NCBI GenBank assembly: GCA_963809715.1
Contig: CAWEKO010000005.1
Location: forward strand, 295,967-359,966
DNA length: 64,000 bases
DNA from: Bog-473 sp963809715
GTDB lineage: Bacteria; Actinomycetota; Acidimicrobiia; Acidimicrobiales; RAAP-2
Direction of reading: 5' to 3'
A model generated the notes under the pieces. It had not been told where the DNA came from. It searched no databases and worked only from the letters and a program-made list of their open reading frames with translations. Shown piece by piece: positions 1-8,740 of this stretch (the stretch's first letter is position 1; each line of letters opens with the position of its first letter). A program made the translations under genes and the position numbers.

Positions 1-851
1 TCGCGCCGGCGCGTCGTGCCCAGCATCCGGCCCACCCGTGAGTTCGAGCCGTCGGCCACCACCACGTAGCGGGCCCGGACGGGCCGGCCCTCGCGGGAGC
101 CCTTCTCCTTGACCAGCACCCCGCTCAGGGTGGCCAGCGAGCCGGGGCCCGACGCCGACTCGACCACGATGGGCGCGGTGACCTCGGTGCCCTGGAGCAG
201 GGTGGCTCCGGCCTCGACCGCCCGCCCGGCCACCAGGCCGTCGAGGTCGTGGCGGGTGATGGTGTAGCCGTGGCTGGGGAAGTGCGGGTGCTCGGGCCAC
301 TGCATCTCCATGGAGTGACCGAAGCCGTAGGCCCGCAACCCGGTGTAGCGGTGCGAGGACCCGGCCACCGCGTCCTCGAGTCCCATGTCGGCCAGCTGGC
401 GTACCGCGCGGGGCGTGAGCCCGTCGCCACAGGTCTTCTCACGGGGAAAGACCTTCTTCTCCACGACGCAGACGTCCCAGCCGGCCTGGGCCAACCAGTA
501 GCCGCAGGAGGAGCCGGCCGGCCCGGCGCCCACCACCACCACGTCGTAGACGTGCTCGGCCGGGACCGGCCGGGCGGCGGCGCTCGCGGCCGCGGGCTCG
601 GGGCCCGCCCCGGTCTCGTGGGTCGGCGCACTGGTCGGAGCCGTCTCCTTGGTCGCGGCCGCCTTCTTGGCCGCCGCCGTCTTCTTGGTCGGGCTCGCCT
701 TCTTGGTCGCGGCCGCCTTCTTGGCCGCCGCCGTCTTCTTGGTCGGGCTCGCCCTCTTGGCTGACACCGCCTTCTTGGCCGCCGCCGTCTTCTTGGCCGG
801 GCTCGCCTTCTTGGCCGGTCCGGTGGGAGGGGTCTCGTCGGGAGCCGTCAC
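1..851 (-). CDS. Geranylgeranyl/menaquinone reductase-family flavoprotein with Lys/Ala repeat N-terminus (3' end outside window)
   Basis: FAD-dependent reductase of the geranylgeranyl reductase family; mycobacterial relatives saturate the isoprenoid chain of menaquinone. The Rossmann motif VVVVGAGPAGSS, the EKKVFPREKTCGDGL stretch and the TPRAV motif are diagnostic. Before the FAD domain lie about 95 unusual residues: repeats of the type KKASPTKKTAAAKKAAAT, then an Ala/Pro linker. The start chosen is GTG at 851, the only start that includes the whole repeat tail; no good ribosome site precedes it, so the start is uncertain. The gene is divergent from nuoA, which fits a role in preparing the quinone used by complex I. 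The C-terminus runs off the left edge. The family is fairly sure; the substrate is inference. Confidence 0.8.
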   Translation of the reverse strand, partial: MTAPDETPPTGPAKKASPAKKTAAAKKAVSAKRASPTKKTAAAKKAAATKKASPTKKTAAAKKAAATKETAPTSAPTHETGAGPEPAAASAAARPVPAEHVYDVVVVGAGPAGSSCGYWLAQAGWDVCVVEKKVFPREKTCGDGLTPRAVRQLADMGLEDAVAGSSHRYTGLRAYGFGHSMEMQWPEHPHFPSHGYTITRHDLDGLVAGRAVEAGATLLQGTEVTAPIVVESASGPGSLATLSGVLVKEKGSREGRPVRARYVVVADGSNSRVGRMLGTTRRR

Positions 852-920
852 GAGGGCATCGTAGGTCTGCCGCGTAGGGCGTCTGACCAGCAGGCGGATG
901 TGCCCTGGCTTGGAGTCGCA

Positions 921-929
921 TGGTAGAAA
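921..929 (+). promoter_or_regulatory. Possible extended -10 of the nuo operon promoter
   Basis: TGGTAGAAA lies 10 bases before the nuoA GTG in an 87-base divergent intergenic region. It is a TG-extended -10 type motif placing transcription start only a few bases from the start codon. I see no convincing -35. The same TAGAAA hexamer precedes ctaE at 30,244. Confidence 0.3.
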
Positions 930-938
930 CGGATCACC

Positions 939-1394
939 GTGGACCAGTACCTCCCGATCCTGATCATGGCCATTCTTGCCCTCGCCTTCACGGTGTTCTC
1001 GCTCGTGTCGTCGGCCATGCTGGCACCGAAGAAGAAGCCGACCGCAGCCAAGTTGGCGCCCTACGAGTGCGGCATCGTGCCCAACGATGAGCCGCCACAG
1101 AGGTTTCCCGTCCGTTTCTACCTGGTGTCGATGATCTTCATCATCTTCGACATCGAGATCGTGTTCCTCTACCCCTGGGCGGTGGTCTTTCACCAGATCG
1201 CCACGTTCGGCCTGATCGAGGTCATCGTGTTCGCCGCCGTGGTGTTCGTGTCCTTCGTCTACCTCATCTCCAACGGCGCGCTCACCTGGGGCCCGGCGAG
1301 GAGCTTGCAATCGGGCATGCCCAGCCGCACCTCGGAGTCGACCATCACTCGCATCAGTGCGGCTCGCCCGAATCCTCCGGGTGAGGCGGCCTGA
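939..1394 (+). CDS. nuoA: NADH-quinone oxidoreductase subunit A
   Basis: Small membrane subunit of complex I at the junction of peripheral and membrane arms. Three transmembrane helices are visible, plus the conserved loop LAPYECGIVPND and the FDIEIVFLYPWA motif that lines the quinone site region. At 151 residues it is longer than the usual ~120-130 because of a hydrophilic C-terminal tail of about 30 residues (Ser/Arg/Pro-rich). GTG start at 939. It is first gene of the 14-gene nuo operon and is followed after 3 bases by nuoB. Confidence 0.95.
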   Translation: MDQYLPILIMAILALAFTVFSLVSSAMLAPKKKPTAAKLAPYECGIVPNDEPPQRFPVRFYLVSMIFIIFDIEIVFLYPWAVVFHQIATFGLIEVIVFAAVVFVSFVYLISNGALTWGPARSLQSGMPSRTSESTITRISAARPNPPGEAA

Positions 1395-1397
1395 GGA

Positions 1398-1958
1398 ATG
1401 GGGATCGAGGACCTCCAGCACAATTTCCTGACCGGTCGCCTCGAGGACATGGTCAAGTGGGCCCGGCGCAACAGCGTGTGGCCCGCCACCTTCGGCCTGG
1501 CCTGCTGTGCCATTGAGATGATGTCGGTCGGGGCCGCCGACTACGACATCAGTCGGTTGGGCATGGAGGTCTTCCGGGCCTCGCCCCGCCAGGCCGACCT
1601 CATGATCGTGGCCGGACGGGTCTCCCAGAAGATGGCCCCGGTGCTGCGTCAGGTCTACGACCAGATGATGGAGCCCAAGTGGGTCATCTCCATGGGCGTC
1701 TGCGCCTCGACCGGCGGCATGTTCAACAACTACGCCATCGTGCAAGGAGTCGACCAGATCGTGCCGGTCGACGTCTACGCCCCCGGGTGCCCGCCCTCAC
1801 CAGAAACACTGTTGCACGCCATCTTGACCTTGCACGAGAAGATCCGCACCGGGGAGATCACCCGCCGACCCGGCTCGACGGTCCCGGCCGGCGAGCAGGC
1901 CACCGGCGGTTGGACGCCGACCGTGCCCGACGCCGTCCGGGTGGCCACGCCACGGTGA
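1398..1958 (+). CDS. nuoB: NADH-quinone oxidoreductase subunit B
   Basis: Carries iron-sulfur cluster N2, the last electron carrier before quinone in complex I. The ligand cysteines are visible in GLACCAIEMM, in GVCASTGG and in VYAPGCPPSPE. 186 residues, the last ~30 being a hydrophilic tail. ATG at 1398 directly follows nuoA. Its stop overlaps the nuoC GTG (GTGA), indicating translational coupling. Confidence 0.96.
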   Translation: MGIEDLQHNFLTGRLEDMVKWARRNSVWPATFGLACCAIEMMSVGAADYDISRLGMEVFRASPRQADLMIVAGRVSQKMAPVLRQVYDQMMEPKWVISMGVCASTGGMFNNYAIVQGVDQIVPVDVYAPGCPPSPETLLHAILTLHEKIRTGEITRRPGSTVPAGEQATGGWTPTVPDAVRVATPR

Positions 1959-2476
1959 GCGACGCCGCCTCGACTGCCGCTCCGGCCGTGGCGCCCTCGA
2001 ACGTTCTCCCCGAGGTGCCGCGCCTGCCCGACCGCCTGGTCGACCAGCTGGCCTTTCCCGGCCGCGACACCTACCGGCTCATGGTGGCCGCCTTCCGCGA
2101 CGCCGGCTTCGAGACCTGCTCGGACCTCTGTGCGGTTGACTACCTGACCCACCCGGGCCGCTCGCTGCCCGACGGGGTCAGACCCGAGCGCTTCGAGGTC
2201 GTGGTCAACCTGCTCTCGCTCTCCATGCGCCAACGTGTGCGGATCCGGGTGCAGGTGCCCGAATCGGACCCCACGGTCGAGTCCATCACCCACGTCTACC
2301 CCGGCGTCGACGCCATGGAGCGCGAGGCCTACGACCTGGTCGGCATCCTCTTTTCCGGCCACCCCGACATGACCCGCATCCTCATGCCCGAGGAATGGGA
2401 GGGACACCCCCTGCGCAAGGACTACGGCGTCGGGCGGGTACCCGTGCAGTTCAAGGAAGCGCCGGGACCGCGATGA
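1955..2476 (+). CDS. nuoC: NADH-quinone oxidoreductase subunit C
   Basis: Peripheral-arm subunit of complex I (30-kDa type). The family signature is seen in HVYPGVDAMEREAYDLVGILFSGHPDMTRI (quoted in part: EREAYDLVGI, FSGHPD) and the C-terminal WEGHPLRKDYGV. About 173 residues, with ~25 Ala/Ser/Pro-rich residues at the start. I chose GTG at 1955, overlapping the nuoB stop; the reading frame stays open further upstream, but that stretch is only the other frame of nuoB. ATGA overlap with nuoD. Confidence 0.95.
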   Translation: MSDAASTAAPAVAPSNVLPEVPRLPDRLVDQLAFPGRDTYRLMVAAFRDAGFETCSDLCAVDYLTHPGRSLPDGVRPERFEVVVNLLSLSMRQRVRIRVQVPESDPTVESITHVYPGVDAMEREAYDLVGILFSGHPDMTRILMPEEWEGHPLRKDYGVGRVPVQFKEAPGPR

Positions 2477-3891
2477 GCGAGCACGACGAGCCCACCGGGA
2501 GCGAAGAGCAGGACCAGGCCGAGTTCGGCCTCGAGGTCACCGAGAAGGAGCACCGCGAGGCCGAGGAGGAGCGCTACTTCGTGGCCGAGACCTCCGAGGG
2601 CGCCCAGGAACTGCTGCCCCGGGGCACCACCTCGGCCGAGGAGCTGCGCCAGGAGGTCGGGGCCGTGCTCCGACTGCCCGAGGGCGGGTACGTGGACGCG
2701 GGCGACATCGACATCGAGCGGCGCGACGACCAGACGATGATCATCAACATGGGCCCGCAGCACCCCTCCACCCACGGAGTGCTGCGCCTGATGCTCGAGC
2801 TGGACGGTGAGACCGTGCTGCGGACCAAGCCCATCATCGGCTACCTGCACACGGGGATGGAGAAGACGGGGGAGGAGCTGACCTACGTCCAGGGCGCCAC
2901 GAACGTGACCCGGATGGACTACCTCTCGCCACTCCACAACGAGCTGGTCTTCTCCATGGCCACCGAGGCTCTTCTCGGGGTCGAGCCGCCCCCACGGGCC
3001 GTGTGGATCCGCATGCTGATGGCCGAGCTGAACCGGGTCTCCTCCCACCTCATGTGGATGGCCACCAACGGCATGGACCTCGGGTCCACGTCGATGATGA
3101 TCTACGGCTTCCGCGAGCGCGAGATGGTCCTCTCCTTCTTCGAGAAGGCCACCGGCCTGCGCATGAACCACAACTTCATCCGTCCCGGCGGCGTCGCCGC
3201 CGACCTGCCCGACGGCTGGGAGGACGACGTCACGATCATCTGCGAGACCGTGCTGGCTCGCACCTTCGAGTACGACGAACTCCTTACCGGCCAGCCCATC
3301 TTCCGGGAGCGCACCGAGGCGGTGGGCAACATCTCGGCCGAGGAGGCACTGGCCTTGTCGGTCACCGGCCCCATCCTGCGCTCGACCGGCGTGCCCTGGG
3401 ATCTGCGTCGCACCATGCCCTACCTGGACTACGACAAGCTCGACTTCGACGTCATCGTGGGCCGCTACGGCGACAACTTCGACCGTTACTCCGTGCGCCT
3501 CAACGAGATCCGCGAGTCCATCCGCATGCTGGGCCAGATCGTCGAGATGATGCCGCCGGGCGACTACCGGGTGCAGGACCGAAAGGTGACACCTCCGCCC
3601 CGGGCCCGCATCGACGAGAGCATGGAAGCCCTCATCCACCACTTCAAGATCTTCACCGAGGGCTTCCGGGTCCCCGAAGGCGAGGTCTACGTTGCCATCG
3701 AGTCGCCCCGGGGCGAGCTCGGCTGCTACATGGTCTCCGACGGCACCTCGAAGCCCTACCGCATGCACATCCGCGGACCCAGCTTCGTCAACCTCCAGGC
3801 ACTCCCGCTGTTGCTGCGCGGGGGCCTCATGGCCGACGCCGTCGCCGTCATCTCCTCGGTCGACCCGGTGATGGGCGAGGTGGACCGGTGA
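2473..3891 (+). CDS. nuoD: NADH-quinone oxidoreductase subunit D, with acidic N-terminal extension
   Basis: 49-kDa-type subunit forming the quinone-binding cavity together with NuoB. The core starts near residue 78 at MIINMGPQHPSTHGVLR and continues with TGMEKTGEELTY, HLMWMATNGMD and the end VMGEVDR. The first ~75 residues are an acidic, hydrophilic extension (many Glu/Asp, MSEHDEPTGSEEQDQ onwards) not present in most NuoD. Total 472 residues. ATG at 2473 overlaps the nuoC stop. Stop overlaps nuoE GTG. Confidence 0.95.
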   Translation: MSEHDEPTGSEEQDQAEFGLEVTEKEHREAEEERYFVAETSEGAQELLPRGTTSAEELRQEVGAVLRLPEGGYVDAGDIDIERRDDQTMIINMGPQHPSTHGVLRLMLELDGETVLRTKPIIGYLHTGMEKTGEELTYVQGATNVTRMDYLSPLHNELVFSMATEALLGVEPPPRAVWIRMLMAELNRVSSHLMWMATNGMDLGSTSMMIYGFREREMVLSFFEKATGLRMNHNFIRPGGVAADLPDGWEDDVTIICETVLARTFEYDELLTGQPIFRERTEAVGNISAEEALALSVTGPILRSTGVPWDLRRTMPYLDYDKLDFDVIVGRYGDNFDRYSVRLNEIRESIRMLGQIVEMMPPGDYRVQDRKVTPPPRARIDESMEALIHHFKIFTEGFRVPEGEVYVAIESPRGELGCYMVSDGTSKPYRMHIRGPSFVNLQALPLLLRGGLMADAVAVISSVDPVMGEVDR

Positions 3892-4517
3892 GCCACCTGA
3901 AGGCGGACATCGCCGAGCAGGCCAAGGCGCTGGTCGCCCTCTATCCCCAGCCGCGCTCGGCCCTCATCCCGCTGTGCCACCTGGCCCAGGAGCAGGATGG
4001 CTGGCTTCGCCCGGAGGCCATGGAGGAAATTGCCGAGCTCTGCGGCGTGACGCCGGCCGAGGTGCGGGGCACGGCCACCTTCTACGACATGCTCTTCACC
4101 GAGCCGGTCGGCACCTACGTCGTCTCGGTGTGCACCAACATCGCCTGCATGCTCGGCGGCGCGCTCGAGTTGCTCGAGCACGCCGAGTCCTCGCTCGGGG
4201 TGCACGCCGGCGGGACCACGCCCGACGGTGCCTTCACGCTCGAAGAGGCCGAGTGCCTGGCCGACTGCGACCGCACGCCGTGCGTGCAGGTCAACCACCG
4301 CTACGTCGGCGCGCAGACGCCGGAGAGCTTCGACCGGCTGGTCTCGGATCTGCGGTCGGGCGCCCTTTCGGACACCGTGCCGGCGCACGGCACCCTGGTC
4401 CGTGTGCGCCGGACCGTCGGACTGCAGGTGGACAAGGACACCATCGTGGGCGAGCGGGCCCGTATGGCCGAGGCCAAGGAGGCCCGGGCTGCCACGGCCG
4501 GGGGGGACAAGGCCTGA
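3888..4517 (+). CDS. nuoE: NADH-quinone oxidoreductase subunit E
   Basis: 24-kDa-type subunit of the NADH dehydrogenase module, holding a 2Fe-2S cluster. Ligands are visible in CTNIAC (C-x4-C) and ECLADC (C-x3-C). The thioredoxin-like fold follows a helical N-terminus (ALVALYPQPRSALIPLCHL). About 45 residues of basic/Ala-rich tail follow the domain (209 in total), as in other actinobacterial NuoE. GTG at 3888 overlaps the nuoD stop; the frame is open further upstream only as a shadow of nuoD. Confidence 0.95.
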   Translation: MSHLKADIAEQAKALVALYPQPRSALIPLCHLAQEQDGWLRPEAMEEIAELCGVTPAEVRGTATFYDMLFTEPVGTYVVSVCTNIACMLGGALELLEHAESSLGVHAGGTTPDGAFTLEEAECLADCDRTPCVQVNHRYVGAQTPESFDRLVSDLRSGALSDTVPAHGTLVRVRRTVGLQVDKDTIVGERARMAEAKEARAATAGGDKA

Positions 4518-5824
4518 TGGCCATTACGGACGCTCCCAAGATCATCACGTCGCGCCTGGGCTACGACGACTCCTACACGATGGCGCGCTACCTGGCCACA
4601 GGCGGCTACGAGGCGCTGCGCAAGGCGCTGACCATGACGCCCGAGGCGGTGGCGGCCGAGGTCGACGCGGCCAGCCTGCTGGGGCGAGGCGGCGCGGGCT
4701 TCCCGGCCGGGCGCAAGTGGTCGCTGCTGCCCCCCAAGGCCTCGCTCACCTACCTCGTGATCAACGGGGACGAGTCCGAACCGGCCACCTTCAAGGACCA
4801 CTTGCTCATTGAGGGTGACCCGCACCAGATCCTCGAGGGCGTGCTCATCTCGGCCTATGCACTGCAGGTCAGCCAGGCCTTCATCTACCTGCGTGGCGAG
4901 TTCGCCCTGGGACTCGAGCGCCTGCAGACAGCCCTGAACGAGGCCTACGCGCACGGCGCCGTGGGGGCCGACATCTTCGGCTCGGGCTTCTCGCTCGACA
5001 TCGTGGTGCACCCGGGTGCCGGCGCCTACATCTGCGGTGAGGAGACGGCGCTGCTCGAGTCGCTCGAGGGCAAGCGGGGCTTCCCGCGCATCAAGCCGCC
5101 CTACTTCCCTGCGGCCATCGGCCTCTACGGCGAGCCCACAGTGGTGAACAACATCGAGACGATGTCGAACATCCCGTGGATCATCACCAACGGTGGCGCC
5201 GCCTTCGCCGCGCTGGGCGAGGGCCGCTCGACCGGGACCCGGCTCTTCGCGCTGGCCGGCCACGTGCGCAATCCCGGCAACTACGAGCTCGAGATGGTCA
5301 AGACCACCTTCCGCGACCTCATCTACGCCCCCGTCCTCGGGGGCGGTATCCGGGGCTCCAACACGCTCAAGGCCTTCATCCCCGGCGGTGTCTCGGCCCC
5401 GTGGTTCGGACCGGACCAGGTCGACCTGCCGCTCGGCCAGGACGAGGTGGGCGAGGCCGGCTCCATGCTCGGCTCAGGCTCGGTCGTCGTGATGGACTCG
5501 GCCACGTGCGTGGTGCGGGCCGCCTGGCGCATCACCAAGTTCTTCGCCCGCGAGTCGTGCGGTCAGTGCACGCCGTGCCGTGAGGGCTCGGGCTGGCTCG
5601 AGCGCATCCTGTGGCGAATTGAGAATGGCGACGGCCGCGAGGAAGATCTGGACCTTCTCATGGACCTGTGCGACAACCTCTCGCCCGGCGTGGCCTGGCC
5701 GCCGCAGCAGACGACCATCTGCGTGCTGGGCCCGTCCATCCCTTCGTCGATCGCGTCGGGCATCCGCATGTTCCGTGACGAGTTCCTGGTCCACGTCAAA
5801 GAAGGGGGGTGCCCCTTTGACTGA
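4517..5824 (+). CDS. nuoF: NADH-quinone oxidoreductase subunit F
   Basis: 51-kDa-type subunit that binds NADH and FMN and a 4Fe-4S cluster. Visible: the NADH-binding GRGGAGFPAGRKW, the FMN-binding GAGAYICGEETALLESLEG and the cluster motif ESCGQCTPCREG. 435 residues, normal length. ATG at 4517 shares one base with the nuoE stop (TGATG). It ends in a Gly/Cys-containing tail, KEGGCPFD, and overlaps nuoG. Confidence 0.96.
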   Translation: MAITDAPKIITSRLGYDDSYTMARYLATGGYEALRKALTMTPEAVAAEVDAASLLGRGGAGFPAGRKWSLLPPKASLTYLVINGDESEPATFKDHLLIEGDPHQILEGVLISAYALQVSQAFIYLRGEFALGLERLQTALNEAYAHGAVGADIFGSGFSLDIVVHPGAGAYICGEETALLESLEGKRGFPRIKPPYFPAAIGLYGEPTVVNNIETMSNIPWIITNGGAAFAALGEGRSTGTRLFALAGHVRNPGNYELEMVKTTFRDLIYAPVLGGGIRGSNTLKAFIPGGVSAPWFGPDQVDLPLGQDEVGEAGSMLGSGSVVVMDSATCVVRAAWRITKFFARESCGQCTPCREGSGWLERILWRIENGDGREEDLDLLMDLCDNLSPGVAWPPQQTTICVLGPSIPSSIASGIRMFRDEFLVHVKEGGCPFD

Positions 5825-7805
5825 CACGGCCAAGACCGACGCCGGCGGGTCCGACGCCCAGGCCGACGAGCTCACCTTCACGCTCGACGGGCGCGAGGTG
5901 ACGGCGGCCAAGGGCGAGCTCATCATCGCGGCGGCCGAGCGGGCGGGTACCTACATCCCTCGCTTCTGCTACCACCCGCGCATGGAGCCGGTGGGCATGT
6001 GCCGGATGTGCCTGGTCGACGTCGAGGGACCGCGCGGCGCCACACTCACCCCGGCCTGCTTCGTGGCGGTGACCGACGGCATGGTGGTCGACTCCAGCAA
6101 CGACAGGGTCAAGAAGGCCCAGGACGGCGTGCTCGAATTCCTGCTGGCCAATCACCCGCTGGACTGCCCGGTGTGCGACAAGGGCGGCGAGTGCCCGCTC
6201 CAGGACCAGACCCTGGCCTACGGGCCGGGCGAGAGCCGGTTCGTCGAGGAGAAGCGGCACTTCGAGAAGCCCATCGCCATTTCGGACCTCGTGCTGCTCG
6301 ACCGCGAGCGCTGCATCCAGTGCGCCCGCTGCACGCGCTTCGCCGACGAGGTGGCGGGCGAGGCCCTCATCGACTTCGCCGGCCGGGGCGAGTCGGTCGA
6401 GGTGGCGACATTCCCGACCGAGCCGTTCTCCTCCTACTTCAGCGGCAACACGGTGCAGATCTGCCCCGTCGGCGCGCTCACCGCGACGCCCTATCGCTTC
6501 ACGGCCCGCCCCTGGGACCTCGATCAGGTCGAGTCCACCTGCACCGCCTGCTCGGTCGGCTGCCGGGTGGCCGTGCAGTCGTCGCAGAACAGGCTGACGC
6601 GTCTGCTCGGCATCGACAGCGAGCCGGTGAACCACGGCTGGCTCTGTGACAAGGGCCGCTTCGCCTACGAGTCGGTCAACGGTGACGAGGTGGACGCCGG
6701 TCCCCGGCCCGACGTGGTGGCGGACGAGAACGTCGACGTGGCCCCGGCCACCGCCTCGCAGGTCGTGAGCCTCGGCGCCTCGAGGGGGCAGTTCCTGGGC
6801 GAGGCGCACGAGACCGGCCGCTTCGAGCACGGGCGCCTGGTCGAGCCGCGCATCCGCAAGGAAGGCGAGCTCGTCCCGGTCAGCTGGGGCGAGGCCCTGG
6901 CTGCCGCGGCGGCGGGCATCACCGCAGCCAAGGAGTCCAGCGGTCCGGGCGCGGTCGCCCTCATCGGCGGCGCCCGTCTCACCAACGAATCCGCCTACGC
7001 CTGGGCCAAGCTGGCCAAGGGCGTGATCGGGACCGACTCGGTGGACGCCCAACTGGGCGACGGCCTCCCGGCCGACCTGGTGCTCGGGCTGCCCCGGGCC
7101 ACCATCGACCAGGCGGCATCGGCGCCGCTGCTCATCACGCTGGGTGGCGACCTGCGCGAGGAGCTGCCCGTCCTCTTCCTGCGGCTGCGGGCCGCGCTGA
7201 AGGGGAGCCCGAAGCTCATCGAGATCGCGCCGACCCGGACCGCGTTGACACCCTTGGCCGACGCCACCCTGGCCATCCGGCCCGGTGACGCACCGTTGGT
7301 GGCCAAGGCCCTCACCGGCGACGACTCGGCCGCCGGCGCGCTGGGCACACACCACGAAGGCAGCGCTCTGGCCGACGGTGCGCTCGGGGCCGCCCGCGCC
7401 CTCCTCGCCGAGCATCCCGGTGGCGAGGGCGTCGTCGTCGTGGCCGGGCGCCCGTCCTACGCCGAATCGGGCGAGGTGACGGCGGCTGCGCTCCGCGTGC
7501 TGGCGGAGGCGCTGCCCAAGGCCACGTTCTTGCCCGCACTGCGCCGGGGCAACGTGTTCGGGGCGCTCGACATGGGCCTGGCCCCCGGCCTGCTGCCCGG
7601 GCGGGTGACCCTCGACGCCGGGCGCGAGCGCTTCACCGCGGCCTGGGGCTCGGTGCCATCCGCCGCCGGGCTCGATACGGCCGGCGTCCTGGCCTCGATG
7701 GCCGGGGAAAGTACGGGGACAGGGGGGACAGGGAGAGTCCGGGGACCGGCGGCGGAGCGGGTCCCCAGGTACGGGCCCTGGTGTTGCTCGGGTCCGACCC
7801 GCTGA
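5817..7805 (+). CDS. nuoG: NADH-quinone oxidoreductase subunit G, N-terminal part (frameshifted)
   Basis: 75-kDa-type subunit with the iron-sulfur chain and a molybdopterin-oxidoreductase-like domain. Visible: 2Fe-2S motif FCYHPRMEPVGMCRMC, the cluster region CPVCDKGGECPLQDQ, CIQCARCTRF and CTACSVGC...CDKG. Start is TTG at 5817 preceded by AAGGGGGG, overlapping nuoF by 8 bases. The protein is in frame to about 7,720. Beyond a Gly/Thr-rich linker with a G6 run (7,722-7,727) the frame ends in nonsense at 7,805, while the rest of NuoG continues in another frame (7,781-8,740). Restoring one missing base between 7,722 and 7,765 rejoins them. Confidence 0.9.
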   Translation: MTDTAKTDAGGSDAQADELTFTLDGREVTAAKGELIIAAAERAGTYIPRFCYHPRMEPVGMCRMCLVDVEGPRGATLTPACFVAVTDGMVVDSSNDRVKKAQDGVLEFLLANHPLDCPVCDKGGECPLQDQTLAYGPGESRFVEEKRHFEKPIAISDLVLLDRERCIQCARCTRFADEVAGEALIDFAGRGESVEVATFPTEPFSSYFSGNTVQICPVGALTATPYRFTARPWDLDQVESTCTACSVGCRVAVQSSQNRLTRLLGIDSEPVNHGWLCDKGRFAYESVNGDEVDAGPRPDVVADENVDVAPATASQVVSLGASRGQFLGEAHETGRFEHGRLVEPRIRKEGELVPVSWGEALAAAAAGITAAKESSGPGAVALIGGARLTNESAYAWAKLAKGVIGTDSVDAQLGDGLPADLVLGLPRATIDQAASAPLLITLGGDLREELPVLFLRLRAALKGSPKLIEIAPTRTALTPLADATLAIRPGDAPLVAKALTGDDSAAGALGTHHEGSALADGALGAARALLAEHPGGEGVVVVAGRPSYAESGEVTAAALRVLAEALPKATFLPALRRGNVFGALDMGLAPGLLPGRVTLDAGRERFTAAWGSVPSAAGLDTAGVLASMAGESTGTGGTGRVRGPAAERVPRYGPWCCSGPTR

Positions 7806-8740
7806 GCGACTTCCCCGACCACGCCTTGGCCAAGGCGGCGCTGTCGGGCGGCCACTTCGTCGTCGCCGTGACCGGGCACCCGTCGCAGTCGGTCGACGCC
7901 CATGCCGACGTCGTCCTGCCCTGCGCGATCCAGCACGAGCGCACGGGCACCACCACCAACCTCGAAGGCCGGGTCACCCGACTCGGGCCCAAGCTGAGCG
8001 CGCCGGGCTTCGCCTGGCCCGACTGGATGATCGCCGCCGAGCTGGCCGTCGCCCTCGGTTCCGACCTCGGTTCGCAGAGCGACAACGACTTGGCTGCGGA
8101 GCTCGAGCGCACTGCGCCGGCCTACGTCGGCCTGACCCCCGAGGTGTTGCATTCCGACGCCGCGCACGACGGGATCCTGGTGCCGATCATCGTGGGCGCC
8201 CCCCGCCGGATCGGGGTCGAGCCGATCGACCCCATCGCCCTGCCCGGCGTCGAGTCGGTCGAGCGCCAGGGCGCGCCGCCGCGCCTGGGCACCGGCGGCA
8301 CCGTTCCCGCGTCCGTGCGGGCTGCCGTTCTGGGCAGCCAACCGCCGCTGATCGCCGGGCCGGGATCCGGCGGCACCGAGCCGCTCCAGATCCCCAAGGC
8401 CGACAACTACACGCTGCGCCTGGTGGCGGGGCGCCGGCTCTACGACGCCGGGAGCTCGGTCACGGGCTCGCCCTCGCTCACGCCCCTCGTGCCCGCGCTG
8501 GTGGCCCGGGCCAACCCCTACGACCTCGACCGATTGGGGGCCGAGACGGGGGACCGGGTCAAGGTGCGCTCGGCCCGGGGCGAGCTGACCCTGCCCGCCG
8601 AGGCCGACGCCGGCGTGCCCCGCGGCGTGGTCGCCATCGACTTCAACGTGCCGGGCGGCGAGAGCGCGCCGGGCAACGCGGTGGCCACCCTGATCGACAG
8701 CCGGGCTCCGGTGACCGACGTGCGACTGGAGTCGGTGTGA
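7781..8740 (+). CDS. nuoG: NADH-quinone oxidoreductase subunit G, C-terminal part (other side of the frameshift)
   Basis: Continues the molybdopterin-oxidoreductase fold of NuoG: LLGSDPLSDFPD, then the typical ADVVLPCAIQHERTGTTTNLEGR segment, and the C-terminal beta-barrel domain (ANPYDLDRLG, GDRVKVRSARGELTLP). A GTG at 7,781 exists, but the frame is open upstream to the frameshift zone, so this is a continuation and not an independent gene. The combined protein would be about 970 residues, long for the family because of Ala/Gly-rich inserts. Its stop overlaps nuoH GTG (GTGA), showing that translation is expected to reach this point in this frame. Confidence 0.85.
   Translation: MLLGSDPLSDFPDHALAKAALSGGHFVVAVTGHPSQSVDAHADVVLPCAIQHERTGTTTNLEGRVTRLGPKLSAPGFAWPDWMIAAELAVALGSDLGSQSDNDLAAELERTAPAYVGLTPEVLHSDAAHDGILVPIIVGAPRRIGVEPIDPIALPGVESVERQGAPPRLGTGGTVPASVRAAVLGSQPPLIAGPGSGGTEPLQIPKADNYTLRLVAGRRLYDAGSSVTGSPSLTPLVPALVARANPYDLDRLGAETGDRVKVRSARGELTLPAEADAGVPRGVVAIDFNVPGGESAPGNAVATLIDSRAPVTDVRLESV

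Noticed and set aside
649..864. A plus-strand hydrophobic protein made of AAAFLAAAVFLVGLAF-type repeats
   Set aside because: It is the antisense of the Lys/Ala repeat tail of the flavoprotein, whose frame continues into a recognisable FAD domain.
7722..7727. Programmed ribosomal frameshifting in nuoG
   Set aside because: The G6 run is slippery, but I see no evident stimulatory hairpin or conserved precedent, and a dropped base in the consensus is simpler.
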